A stretch of 64,000 nucleotides of DNA, taken from contig NZ_BLAJ01000001.1 in the NCBI RefSeq assembly GCF_009176305.1, forward strand, positions 1,178,001 to 1,242,000, written 5' to 3'. Source of the DNA: Martinezella dioscoreae (lineage in GTDB: Bacteria; Pseudomonadota; Alphaproteobacteria; Rhizobiales; Rhizobiaceae). Of this stretch, positions 36,151 through 46,578 are shown in pieces. Both the position numbers and the translations under genes were made by a program. The notes under the pieces were generated by a model. The model saw only the letters and a list, made by a program, of their open reading frames with translations. It had not been told where the DNA came from and did no database searches. How positions within the stretch are numbered: the first letter of the stretch is position 1; every line of letters begins with the position of its first letter.

Positions 36151-37434
36151 TCAAACGTGCCCCATGCCCGGTTCCAGCGCCGGCGCATCGCCGGGATGGG
36201 TGAAGAGCTTGCCGCGTTCCGCCCATAGCGTCGCGACGATCGACAGCGCGCCAAACACCGTGAAGCCGGCAAGCAGCGGCTGTGCCGTGCCGTCGAACAT
36301 CTGGCCGACGATGCCGCCGAGCAGGACGCCGACCGTCGTGGAGATCGAGCTGGTGATGGCGGCTGCCGTACCCGCCAAGTGTCCCATCGGCTCGAGGCTT
36401 ATCGCCATGCAATTGGTGGTGATCACTGCAAACATCATCAGCATCACCGAGATCAGTACATAGATGAAGGTGAAGCTCGGCTGGCCGAACATACCGACGA
36501 TGTAGCCGATGGCGCCTAAAACGGTGAAAAGGATCATGGCAGCGTGGGAAATGCGGCGCATGCCGAAGCTGCGGACGAAATAGCCATTAGCGAACTGTGC
36601 GACGGCGGTGCCGGCTGCCGTTGCCGCAAAGGCGATTGGAAACGTGTCTCCAAGCCCGTAAACTTCGCCGAAGACCTGCTGCACCGAAACGACGTAGGCG
36701 CAGATGATGCCGGTGTAGAGCGTCAGGCCGATCATGTAGCCGCAGGTGATGCGGTTGGTCAGCACTGTCTTGAAACCGGACAGCACGGAAGTGACCGAGA
36801 GCGGCAGGCGCTCTTCAACGGGCAGCGTCTCCTTCATGCGGAAGAAGGCAACCAAGAAAAGGCCGGCGCTGACGATGCCGAGCAGAATGAAAATCCACTG
36901 CCAGTTCGAATAGGCGACAATCATCTGGCCGACGAAGGGCGCAACCATCGGCATAATCATGAAGACGATCATGATATAGGACATCACGCGGGCCATTTCG
37001 CGGCCGCCGAAGCAATCGCGGACGATGGCAAGCGTGGTGATGCGCACGGCCGCGGCGCCGACGCCCTGCGCAAAACGCATTGCCAGCAAGGCAAACAGGC
37101 TGCCACTCCAGGCTGCGGCAAACAGGGTCACCGTATAGAAGGCCAGACCGCCGAGCAGGATGTACCGCCGGCCATAGGTGTCCGACAGGCTGCCGAAGAA
37201 AAGCTGACAGATGCCGAAACCGAGGAAATAGACGCCGATAACGAGCTGGGTGTCATTCGGGTTGGCGACATGAAGCGACTGGCCGATATTCGGCAGTGCC
37301 GGCAGCATGCTGTCGATGCCCATCGAAATGCTGGCCGTCATCAGGGCGATCGTGAGGATGAATTCCACGATGCCGAGGCCGATGCGGCTGGAGCCGGACT
37401 GGGCCGGCTGCTGAGACTGAGGCGGGGTTGTCAT
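36151..37434 (-). CDS. MFS multidrug efflux pump, Bcr/CflA type (copy 1)
   Basis: A 427-residue 12-helix transporter. The MFS motif A after helix 2 reads GSLSDTYGRRYILL; ISMGIDSMLPALPNIG near the N terminus and RFAQGVGAAAVRITTLAIVRDCF mark the Bcr/CflA drug:proton antiporter family. The ATG at 37434 is chosen; the extension to 37521 overlaps the upstream MFS gene. The gap of 13 bp to that gene indicates one operon of two related pumps. Substrate unknown. Confidence 0.88.
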   Translation of the reverse strand: MTTPPQSQQPAQSGSSRIGLGIVEFILTIALMTASISMGIDSMLPALPNIGQSLHVANPNDTQLVIGVYFLGFGICQLFFGSLSDTYGRRYILLGGLAFYTVTLFAAAWSGSLFALLAMRFAQGVGAAAVRITTLAIVRDCFGGREMARVMSYIMIVFMIMPMVAPFVGQMIVAYSNWQWIFILLGIVSAGLFLVAFFRMKETLPVEERLPLSVTSVLSGFKTVLTNRITCGYMIGLTLYTGIICAYVVSVQQVFGEVYGLGDTFPIAFAATAAGTAVAQFANGYFVRSFGMRRISHAAMILFTVLGAIGYIVGMFGQPSFTFIYVLISVMLMMFAVITTNCMAISLEPMGHLAGTAAAITSSISTTVGVLLGGIVGQMFDGTAQPLLAGFTVFGALSIVATLWAERGKLFTHPGDAPALEPGMGHV

Positions 37435-37447
37435 TCGAATATGCCTG

Positions 37448-38722
37448 TCAATGTAAAGCGAGAGACTGGTCGGCCGGAGGCGGCGCATTGTGCGGGCGGA
37501 ACAGCTTTCCCTTTTCGGCAATCAGCACGAAGACGACGCCGATGAGGGAAACGGTGAAATAGCCAATGACCATCGGTGTCGCCGTGCCGTTATAGAACTG
37601 CCCGATGCAGGCGCCGATCGATGCGCCGCCGACCGTGCTCATAAAGCCGAGAACGGAGGATGCCGTGCCGGCGACGTGGCCGAGGGGTTCCATCGCCAGA
37701 GAGTTGAAGTTGGAACCGATCCAGCCGAATTGGAACATGGCCAGTGCGAAAAAGACCATGAACAGAGGGAACGGCATCGGTGATGGCCCGTAAAGCTGCA
37801 CCAGCAGCCAACAGAAGGTGATGGCGACAAAGCCGAGCAAGGCCGTGTGCGACAGCCGGCGCATGCCGAACCGGCCGACGAACTGGGAGTTGACGAAAGA
37901 CGACAGGGCCATGAACGCCGCCACGCCGCCGAATGCCAGCGGCGTATAGACGCCAAGGCCGTAGATGTTGTTGTAGATCTGCTGGGCGGAATTGATGAAG
38001 CCGAACAGCGCGCCGAACAGGAACGTGCTCGCCAAGGTGTAACAGAGTGCTACCCGGTCCGTCAGAACGATCTTGAAGCCGGCGGCAACCGATCTGACGG
38101 TCAGGGGGCGGATATTTTCAGGCTTAAGCGTCTCCGGAAGCCGGAAATACATCCAGAGACCGACGAGGGTTGCCATGGCGCCGATGAAGACGAAGATCAT
38201 GTGCCAGGTGCTGACCAGCAGGATGATCTGGCCGCTTCCCGGCGCGATGACCGGAACGATCATGAAAACCATCATGATGAGCGACATCACCTCGGCCATC
38301 AGGCGGCCGCCGAACACGTCGCGGACGATGGAGACGGTGATGACGCGGGTGGCTGCCGAGCCGAGGCCCTGAATGAAGCGGAGCGCCAGCAGACCGGCGA
38401 AAGACGGGATGAGGGCGATGCCGAACGCCGAAATCACGTAGATGGTGATGCCGATCAAGAGTGGCATGCGGCGGCCGAAGCGATCCGACAAGGGGCCATA
38501 GATAAGCTGGGCCGAGCCGAAGCCGATCAAATAGGCTGTTACCACATATTGCCGATGGTTTTCGTTCATCACGCCGAGGCTGGAACCGATCTGCTGCAGC
38601 GCGGGAAGCATGATGTCGATTGCGAGTGAGTTAATCGCCATCAGGAAGGCCGCGAGTGCGATGAACTCACGTTTGCCCATGGGCAGTTGCCCATGGGACA
38701 TGGCCTGGGATGAAGTCGTCAC
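37448..38722 (-). CDS. MFS multidrug efflux pump, Bcr/CflA type (copy 2)
   Basis: A 424-residue 12-helix transporter, paralogous to the next gene downstream. Motif A is GPLSDRFGRRMPLL; AIDIMLPALQQIG and RFIQGLGSAATRVITVSIVRDVF match Bcr/CflA pumps. Both copies are intact and collinear, so they may work as separate pumps or as a heteromer. Upstream lies grxD on the same strand with about 100 bp between. Confidence 0.88.
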   Translation of the reverse strand: MTTSSQAMSHGQLPMGKREFIALAAFLMAINSLAIDIMLPALQQIGSSLGVMNENHRQYVVTAYLIGFGSAQLIYGPLSDRFGRRMPLLIGITIYVISAFGIALIPSFAGLLALRFIQGLGSAATRVITVSIVRDVFGGRLMAEVMSLIMMVFMIVPVIAPGSGQIILLVSTWHMIFVFIGAMATLVGLWMYFRLPETLKPENIRPLTVRSVAAGFKIVLTDRVALCYTLASTFLFGALFGFINSAQQIYNNIYGLGVYTPLAFGGVAAFMALSSFVNSQFVGRFGMRRLSHTALLGFVAITFCWLLVQLYGPSPMPFPLFMVFFALAMFQFGWIGSNFNSLAMEPLGHVAGTASSVLGFMSTVGGASIGACIGQFYNGTATPMVIGYFTVSLIGVVFVLIAEKGKLFRPHNAPPPADQSLALH

Positions 38723-38820
38723 GGTTTTATTCCCATAAACATATCAAGGGCGCCGCCCGGCGGCAGCGCCTTATCGATCAAATTGAACTATGGAAACCGG
38801 ACGGGGAGCCCGGTGCCCGG

Positions 38821-39156
38821 TCAGGCGGCGCCGCGAACGCTGATGCCGTGTTCCTGAAGGTGGTGCTGCAATTCGCCCGCCTGGAACATTTCGCGCACGA
38901 TGTCACAACCGCCGATGAATTCGCCCTTTACGTAAAGCTGCGGAATGGTTGGCCAGTTGGAATAGTCCTTGATGCCCTGACGGATTTCAGCGTCGGCTAG
39001 GACATTGATGCCCTTATAATCGACGCCGATATAGTCGAGAATCTGGACCACCTGGCCGGAGAAACCACACTGCGGGAACTGGGGGGTGCCTTTCATGAAG
39101 AGAACGACGTCGTTGTTCTTAACTTCGTTGGCGATGAATTCCTGAATGCCGCTCAT
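38821..39156 (-). CDS. grxD: Monothiol glutaredoxin (Grx4/GrxD type)
   Basis: A 111-residue CGFS glutaredoxin: active site PQCGFSGQ, glutathione-binding [19 protein letters not shown]. These proteins bind a 2Fe-2S cluster, often bridged with BolA, and act in iron-sulfur delivery and iron sensing. The ATG at 39156 gives the standard length. bolA is on the same strand 2.1 kb upstream, separated by two plus-strand genes that look inserted. Confidence 0.95.
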   Translation of the reverse strand: MSGIQEFIANEVKNNDVVLFMKGTPQFPQCGFSGQVVQILDYIGVDYKGINVLADAEIRQGIKDYSNWPTIPQLYVKGEFIGGCDIVREMFQAGELQHHLQEHGISVRGAA

Positions 39157-39542
39157 TGTCCAGTTCCTTTCACATGCGGGGTCAAGGTCCGCAGCGTTAC
39201 ATCTGTCCCTTAAATAGCAAGCGCCCGGCTTGATTTCCAGCGGCAAAACGTAGGTGCCGTCTTTTTCATCGCATGAATAGATTTCCGGCATCAGTCGTTA
39301 ACAGGAACGTTCAAAAGGTGTCGATTGACTGCCTTTTTTGAACAGTGCGTTTTGAAATCACCCCTTCAACTCCAGCCCTGAACAACACACATGAATTTGA
39401 AATCAAGGGACGATGAATATTAGTATGCTACCTAATTTACAAACCATCGGTATGTTTGTTAGAGTTTGCCGATTGATGCGATTTGGCGCGTATCGGTCCC
39501 TGTCGGCATTGCATTCGCATATTTCTTGAGGGAGCGGACTCC
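39157..39542. other. AT-rich intergenic region with imperfect inverted repeat
   Basis: A 385-bp stretch with clearly lower GC than its surroundings. GTTCAAAAGG (39309-39318) is inverted as CCTTTTTTGAAC (39332-39343) with a 2-nt bulge, next to a GAACGTTC palindrome (39305-39312). It probably holds the grxD promoter on one strand and that of the small membrane protein on the other. No gene is seen. Confidence 0.4.
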
Positions 39543-39845
39543 ATGAGCCACCATCACTATTCCGAAGGGCAGGTTGGTGAAGAGCGAGAATTTTATAGCT
39601 CTGAAGATACGAGCGAAGGCGAGCGGGAATATTACGAGCATGTGCGCACACCACGAGCATCGATTCTGAACAGTACCGTGACCGTCAGTGCCATCGTGCT
39701 CATTCTGAGCATCGCTTTCGGTTACCGGGCCTCGACCGCACCGACGCCGCAATCGACCACGCCGCCGGTCGCCGAGAAAGTAATAACTGCGCCGTCGCTG
39801 GACTCCTGTGCCGATATCTCTCCATATCCGCGCCGGGAATGCTGA
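39543..39845 (+). CDS. Small single-pass membrane protein, unknown
   Basis: A 100-residue putative protein: a charged, Glu/Tyr-rich N-terminal half (EEREFYSSEDTSEGEREYYEH), one hydrophobic helix (TVTVSAIVLILSIAFGY), and a Pro/Thr-rich tail with two cysteines. GAGGGAG precedes the ATG at a good distance. No family recognised. It lies in an AT-rich segment between bolA and grxD and may be recently acquired. Confidence 0.5.
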   Translation: MSHHHYSEGQVGEEREFYSSEDTSEGEREYYEHVRTPRASILNSTVTVSAIVLILSIAFGYRASTAPTPQSTTPPVAEKVITAPSLDSCADISPYPRREC

Positions 39846-40064
39846 TATGCCGGAATTCGGATTTTACCCTCGGCATGGCGAAAAAGCCGGCTGAGGACGA
39901 TTGTGCATCCGTCATGCGGGCTGACGCGATTATAAGCGTTTGACCCTATCTTTTTGTTTTTGGACGATTTGTTGCGGTCTGCCATGAAAAAGCCAGCAGG
40001 CCATGGTCTTGGCTGATTTTCAGATTTCATCAGTGCTACTGGCGCCCCGGGGACAGACTACAAT

Positions 40065-41264
40065 ATGAATTCTATCAGGAAGAGGGTGGTTCTCCACTTC
40101 CCTGGCTTCGAGCCGCTGAATGCTGCCGCACATCGGGCTCGTTATGAGCGTTCCGCCCGGCAGAGCGCCGCCACCTGGGATTTTTCCGCCTCGGTGGGAG
40201 AATTGAAGAATTTTGGCAGGGCACCGTATTTTGATGTCACGGCGACGGCTGCGGATTGGCATACCCAAAGCCGCATTCATATCGTCGATCATAACGATCT
40301 GGTTGCCGTCCTGAACGGCAGGCCGTTCTTTACGCGGCTCATCCAGGGCTATCTCGCTGCCGCAAGGGTTGCCATTTCGGGCGGCATGGCCGGCTATTTC
40401 CGTCATGCATGGCGCTTCGGCCTGTTCTTCATCTTTCCCTTTCTGCTGATGCTCGCAGGCCTTGTTCTCAGCCTGTCGATTGCGTTTACGCCAATCCTGT
40501 TCGGACTGCCGGCCTGGAGCCATATCGGCAGTATCGCGCTCGCGGTCGCCTTCTTCGTCTATGTCTTCCTGCCGCAGGCCGAGAAGTTGCATACTCTGCA
40601 TCTTTTCTCCGACTGGGAAATGGCAGTCGCGATGGCGGGGCTGAACGGCATAGGCGCAGAACAATGGCTGGAAGCGAGCGCCGTCAGCGTCCGGCAAGCC
40701 TTGGATGAGCCCGACGTCGAAGAATTCGTCATCTCCTCGCATAGCATGGGCTCGTCCGTGGCAGCTCACGTGGTCGGCCTGTTGCTTGAGCGCGAGCCGG
40801 AGCTGCTGCTGGGCAAGCGCGTGGTATTTACGACGCTTGGCAGTGCCATCCTGCAATGCGCCCTCATGCGGCCGGCAAAGGTGCTGCGCTCACGCGTGGG
40901 ATTGATCGCACGCTGCAAGGACATCTTCTGGCTCGACGTTCACTGTCTGACCGATGCGATCCATTTTTATAAGACAAAGGTTGCCGCCGTTTGCGGGCAC
41001 GAGGATGCCCGGCAGGCTTCGATCCTGTTCATACGTTTCAAGCAGATGCTGTCGGAGACGCATTACAAGAAGATCAAGCGCGATTTCCTGCGGGTTCACC
41101 GGCAATATGTGCTCGGCCCCGATGTGAGGGCGTTTTTCGATTTCACGCTGATGACGGCCGGTCCGTTGCCGGCTGCGGATTTCGCTGAATTCTCAGTGAA
41201 GAGATTGCCGGAGCTAAGCTTCAACTCCGGCGAAGAGGCGCAGGCGCTCTCAGTCGGGCGCTGA
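40065..41264 (+). CDS. Membrane-embedded protein with lipase-like serine motif
   Basis: A 399-residue protein. Two transmembrane segments (about 121-147 and 154-170) sit in the middle, between an N-terminal region that begins VLHFPGFEPL and a C-terminal domain. VISSHSMGSSVAAHVVG in the C-terminal half resembles the nucleophile elbow of alpha/beta hydrolases, with S227 in S-x-S-x-G instead of G-x-S-x-G. VVFTTLGSAI follows. It may be a serine hydrolase whose domain is interrupted by the membrane part. Its 3' end overlaps convergent bolA by 15 bp. Substrate unknown. Confidence 0.75.
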   Translation: MNSIRKRVVLHFPGFEPLNAAAHRARYERSARQSAATWDFSASVGELKNFGRAPYFDVTATAADWHTQSRIHIVDHNDLVAVLNGRPFFTRLIQGYLAAARVAISGGMAGYFRHAWRFGLFFIFPFLLMLAGLVLSLSIAFTPILFGLPAWSHIGSIALAVAFFVYVFLPQAEKLHTLHLFSDWEMAVAMAGLNGIGAEQWLEASAVSVRQALDEPDVEEFVISSHSMGSSVAAHVVGLLLEREPELLLGKRVVFTTLGSAILQCALMRPAKVLRSRVGLIARCKDIFWLDVHCLTDAIHFYKTKVAAVCGHEDARQASILFIRFKQMLSETHYKKIKRDFLRVHRQYVLGPDVRAFFDFTLMTAGPLPAADFAEFSVKRLPELSFNSGEEAQALSVGR

Positions 41265-41483
41265 CGTCTGCAGCGCAAGGGCGTGCAGCACGCCGCCCAT
41301 ATTGCCCTTCAGGGCATCATAGACCATCTGGTGCTGCTGCACGCGGCTCTTGCCGCGGAAGGCTTCCGCGACAACTTCCGCAGCATAGTGATCGCCATCC
41401 CCGGCCAGGTCGCGAATCGTCACCTTGGCGCCGGGAATGCCGGCCTTGATCATGTCTTCGATATCGCCGGGGTTCATGGGCAT
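41250..41483 (-). CDS. BolA-family protein
   Basis: A 77-residue BolA/YrbA-type protein: MIKAGIPGAKVTIRDLAGDGDHYAAEVV and FRGKSRVQQHQMVYDAL across the helix-turn-helix, with the conserved histidine in GVLHALALQT. BolA proteins pair with CGFS glutaredoxins such as GrxD, here encoded on the same strand downstream. The ATG lies 15 bp after the purL stop, giving a purL-bolA unit. Confidence 0.93.
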   Translation of the reverse strand: MPMNPGDIEDMIKAGIPGAKVTIRDLAGDGDHYAAEVVAEAFRGKSRVQQHQMVYDALKGNMGGVLHALALQTSAPD

Positions 41484-41498
41484 GAGTGGTACCTCGAT

Positions 41499-43772
<2,274 letters not shown>

Positions 43773-43827
43773 TCAGGGATCGGGGTCTCTTTAGCGCAAG
43801 TCTCCCTGTCGTGCGACAGGAAAATCA

Positions 43828-43848
43828 CCGGCGTTCACAACACGCCGG
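43828..43848 (-). terminator. Stem-loop after the PagL-like gene
   Basis: CCGGCGT (43828-43834) pairs with ACGCCGG (43842-43848). On the minus strand it is followed by TGATTTTCC, a weak T-run. A second small hairpin (CCTGTC-GTGC-GACAGG, 43805-43820) lies next to it. Likely end of the PagL-like transcript before purL. Confidence 0.4.
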
Positions 43849-43900
43849 CGTAGATGCAACGAAAATCAAGCGCGCGGCCATAGGAGACCGCCTCGCGCGG

Positions 43901-44509
43901 TTAGAATTTATAGCCAACCATGATACCGGCGCGCGTCATGCCGCCATTAGGCCCATCGCAAAGATTGGCATGCGAGGAGTGCGCGATCTGCGCCATTACG
44001 TTCCAATGGCTGTCGAAATTATAACCGAGGCCGGCATATTCGTGGAAGAGCAGACGGCAGCCGAGCATCGGACCATGCTCTCGCCAGTCGTCCAGGTTAC
44101 CCGTGTGCACCGTGCCGCCGAAGCCGAGTTCGGTGAAGATGCCGTTGCTATGGGTTAGCGTCCAGGAAAGGCCACCATAGACCTGCGTCGCGGAGCCTGA
44201 CGTGCCGATCGATGTGCCTACGTGGATACGCGGATGCGTCAGCTGATCCTTCCAATCTGCTGTCGGATTATAGCCGAACGGATTGAAAAGTACCTGGACA
44301 TCCGGGAAGACACCGCTTTCATGCTCGTTGCCGTTCTGGATGGAGCCGCTCGCGCCGAAACGCAATTCGTCGAAAATCTTGACTGGAGCGGCGGGAGTAG
44401 CTGCCACCGTATCTGCAGCGGTTGCGGCCGATTGACCTGCAACAAATACCGAACTGATTACCAGAAAACTCGAAACTAAACGCTTGCTGAAAAAGCTTGC
44501 AATAGCCAT
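43901..44509 (-). CDS. PagL-like acyloxyacyl hydrolase family outer-membrane protein
   Basis: A 202-residue protein with a Sec signal peptide (SSFLVISSVFVAGQSAATA) and a predicted small beta-barrel ending in aromatic GYKF, typical of outer-membrane proteins. Matches the lipid A 3-O-deacylase (PagL) family: HSSHANLCDGPNGG aligns with the catalytic His-x-Ser region. In P. aeruginosa PagL the catalytic Glu lies 14 residues after the His; here that position is Met, so activity is in doubt. The ATG at 44509 has GGGGGAG upstream. Confidence 0.72.
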   Translation of the reverse strand: MAIASFFSKRLVSSFLVISSVFVAGQSAATAADTVAATPAAPVKIFDELRFGASGSIQNGNEHESGVFPDVQVLFNPFGYNPTADWKDQLTHPRIHVGTSIGTSGSATQVYGGLSWTLTHSNGIFTELGFGGTVHTGNLDDWREHGPMLGCRLLFHEYAGLGYNFDSHWNVMAQIAHSSHANLCDGPNGGMTRAGIMVGYKF

Positions 44510-44632
44510 GCACTCCCCCTGGTGTGGCGGGCGAATCCTCATTTTTCATTGATAGAATGGTAGCGTGCTAAGAGTCGAGACGGCGAAATCGCATTTGCGC
44601 AAGATGTACGTCGATAAATTGATAAGGCTTGC

Positions 44633-46051
44633 TTAAATGTGACTATCGTATCCCGATGAGCCGTTTTCCAACAACCTGCGTAATGTCATGAAGCCGGCCG
44701 CAACATCTTCTCGCTGTGGGGGCGACGAAAAGGCGACACGGACCCTGTGGAAAACCCGTTCGATTCGCGCCGCCTTGAACTCGTCTTCGTCATCTATCAA
44801 CACACCCTCGGTCAGGGCGGCGTTCTTGAAGGTGCCTGACAGCCAGGGTTCGGGCAGCTTCAGCCACAGGAAGGGCAGATGCGGATGCGAATTGAATTCA
44901 AAGCCCGCCAATGCCACGCGCGCCAGCTGTTCGCGGGCCTTGATTTCTTCGACCGCCTTGCGACGCAATTCCAATGCGTGACCACCAAGGACGAGCCGCG
45001 CGCAGGTTTCGGCAAGAATGAAGGGCAGGCCGCCGGTCGTCATCTTATGGGTGACTTTGATGCGTTGGGCGAAATGCGGCGGGCAGGCGACCCAGCCACC
45101 GCGCACGCCAGCGGTCACCGATTTCGAAAGGCTGCTGACGACAAAAGTTCGCTCCGGCGCAATGGTGGCCATAAGCGGGTTCTGGTCGCCGGTCATGCCG
45201 CCATAGAGATCGTCCTCGATCAGCCAGACACTATGTCGGCGCGCAATGGCGGCAATCGCGCGGCGTCTTGCCTCGGGCATTGTCACCAGGGTGGGATTAT
45301 GGGCTGTCGGCATCAGGAAGGCGAGGCGAGGATGCTGCTGCTGACACAGGCGCTCGAAATCCTCGGGGATCATGCCATGCTCGTCCGAATCCACCAGGAT
45401 CGTGCGGCGTCCGAGCAGGCGTGCGGCGCGGCTGATCTGCGTATAGGTGAGATTCTCGAAGACGATCTTGTCCCCCGGGGAGGTAACGGCCGAAATGACG
45501 GCAATGGCGCCGGCATGGGCGCCGAGCGTCGGCACGATTGTCTCGATTGCCGGCTGCCAGCCGTTGCGGGCAAGCCAGATCTGTCCTGCCTCAAACCAGC
45601 TCGCCGGGAAGTTCCTTGAATAGGAGGAGATCTCCGTCTGGTGCTCACTGCTGATGTCGGCGAAGAGCTTGCCGATGATCACACCCTGGCCGATATCGGG
45701 AGCGGCGGTCGTATCGAAGCGGATCTTGGCATCCGGCGTGTTCAGACCGCGCGTGCCGGCAAGCGCCTGCGTGATCGGATCCACGAGTTCGATCTGCTTG
45801 CCGTTCGAGCGCTCCAGCACATAGGTGCCGCGGCCGACTTCGCCGGCGACCAGACCGCGTTCATGCACAAGGGCATAGGCCCTGCTCACAGTGCCGATGG
45901 TCACGCCGATATCATAGGCGAGATTGCGCTGCGGCGGCAGCTTGGTGCCGGGCGGCAAGACGCCATGGGTAATCGCGTGTTCGATGGCGTCGGCGACGCG
46001 GATATAGACCGGGCCGGTTCCGCTGGAAATGTCAGGAAGCCAATTTGTCAT
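44633..46051 (-). CDS. MocR-type transcriptional regulator (GntR HTH + aminotransferase domain)
   Basis: A 472-residue fusion. The N-terminal 75 residues are a GntR winged helix (HGVLPPGTKLPPQRNLAYDIGVTIGTVSRAY). The remainder is a fold-type I aminotransferase domain with the PLP lysine in SSLSKSVTAGVRGGW and EDDLYGGM. MocR proteins sense PLP or amino acids. A TTGTCA-TAA-TGACAA palindrome overlaps its start codon and a matching half-site lies 75 bp away toward the divergent DUF1127 gene, so self and divergent control are likely. Confidence 0.9.
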   Translation of the reverse strand: MTNWLPDISSGTGPVYIRVADAIEHAITHGVLPPGTKLPPQRNLAYDIGVTIGTVSRAYALVHERGLVAGEVGRGTYVLERSNGKQIELVDPITQALAGTRGLNTPDAKIRFDTTAAPDIGQGVIIGKLFADISSEHQTEISSYSRNFPASWFEAGQIWLARNGWQPAIETIVPTLGAHAGAIAVISAVTSPGDKIVFENLTYTQISRAARLLGRRTILVDSDEHGMIPEDFERLCQQQHPRLAFLMPTAHNPTLVTMPEARRRAIAAIARRHSVWLIEDDLYGGMTGDQNPLMATIAPERTFVVSSLSKSVTAGVRGGWVACPPHFAQRIKVTHKMTTGGLPFILAETCARLVLGGHALELRRKAVEEIKAREQLARVALAGFEFNSHPHLPFLWLKLPEPWLSGTFKNAALTEGVLIDDEDEFKAARIERVFHRVRVAFSSPPQREDVAAGFMTLRRLLENGSSGYDSHI

Positions 46052-46137
46052 AATGACAATTTCTTAGATTGTCCCTGCCGTCGAGTCAAGAGTATGAGTC
46101 AATTTGCATCGTTTGGCTCGATGCATCGAAATTGTCA
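46042..46137. promoter_or_regulatory. Candidate MocR operator with three AATTGTCA half-sites
   Basis: TTGTCA-TAA-TGACAA (46045-46059) is a perfect inverted repeat across the mocR start codon. TGACAATTTC (46054-46063) is exactly the reverse complement of GAAATTGTCA (46128-46137). Three half-sites in the divergent region fit the multi-site operators known for MocR regulators. Confidence 0.5.
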
Positions 46138-46150
46138 CCATCATGTGGAA

Positions 46151-46402
46151 ATGAAGATGAGTACAATGGCTACAATCTGTTCGACCGAAGCGGGAGCCCC
46201 CTGCGCGGCGGGCGTGGGAATTAGAGCGGCGCAGCCAAGGCCGCATATGTTGTGCCGGCTCTGGACGTCCTATTGGGATTGGCTGGAGAAGCGCGAGGGA
46301 CGGCGTGTTCTAAGAGATCTGACCGATGATCAGTTATACGACATCGGCCTGACGCGTCGCGAGGCGGCAAAGGAAGTCAGTAAGTCATTCTTCTGGGATT
46401 GA
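46151..46402 (+). CDS. DUF1127-domain small protein
   Basis: About 83 residues ending in the DUF1127 (YjiS-like) domain: WTSYWDWLEKREGRRVLRDLTDDQLYDIGLTRREAAKE split over its two helices. Short Arg-rich DUF1127 proteins of Agrobacterium have been linked to RNA binding and phosphate or carbon metabolism; this is a longer version with an N-terminal extension. The start could be 46094, 46151 or 46157; an operator half-site at 46128 argues against 46094. Divergent from mocR. Confidence 0.75.
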   Translation: MKMSTMATICSTEAGAPCAAGVGIRAAQPRPHMLCRLWTSYWDWLEKREGRRVLRDLTDDQLYDIGLTRREAAKEVSKSFFWD

Positions 46403-46578
46403 GTGGGCTGAGCCGCATATCAGGCCAATGTGCCTGTTATTCGGCCCATTTCCAATCCTTGACATCGACTAGCTTGTGAACGAGTTTGCAGTGGCTGCGC
46501 GACTGGCGGATTGTGATGGAGAACCATCGTGGAACGCAGCCCTGAATGCCGACCGCCTGGGCCCTATAAGGAAACGCA

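Noticed and set aside
36544..38629. Plus-strand open frames opposite the two MFS genes
   Set aside because: Hydrophilic mirror frames of membrane-protein codons; no homology.
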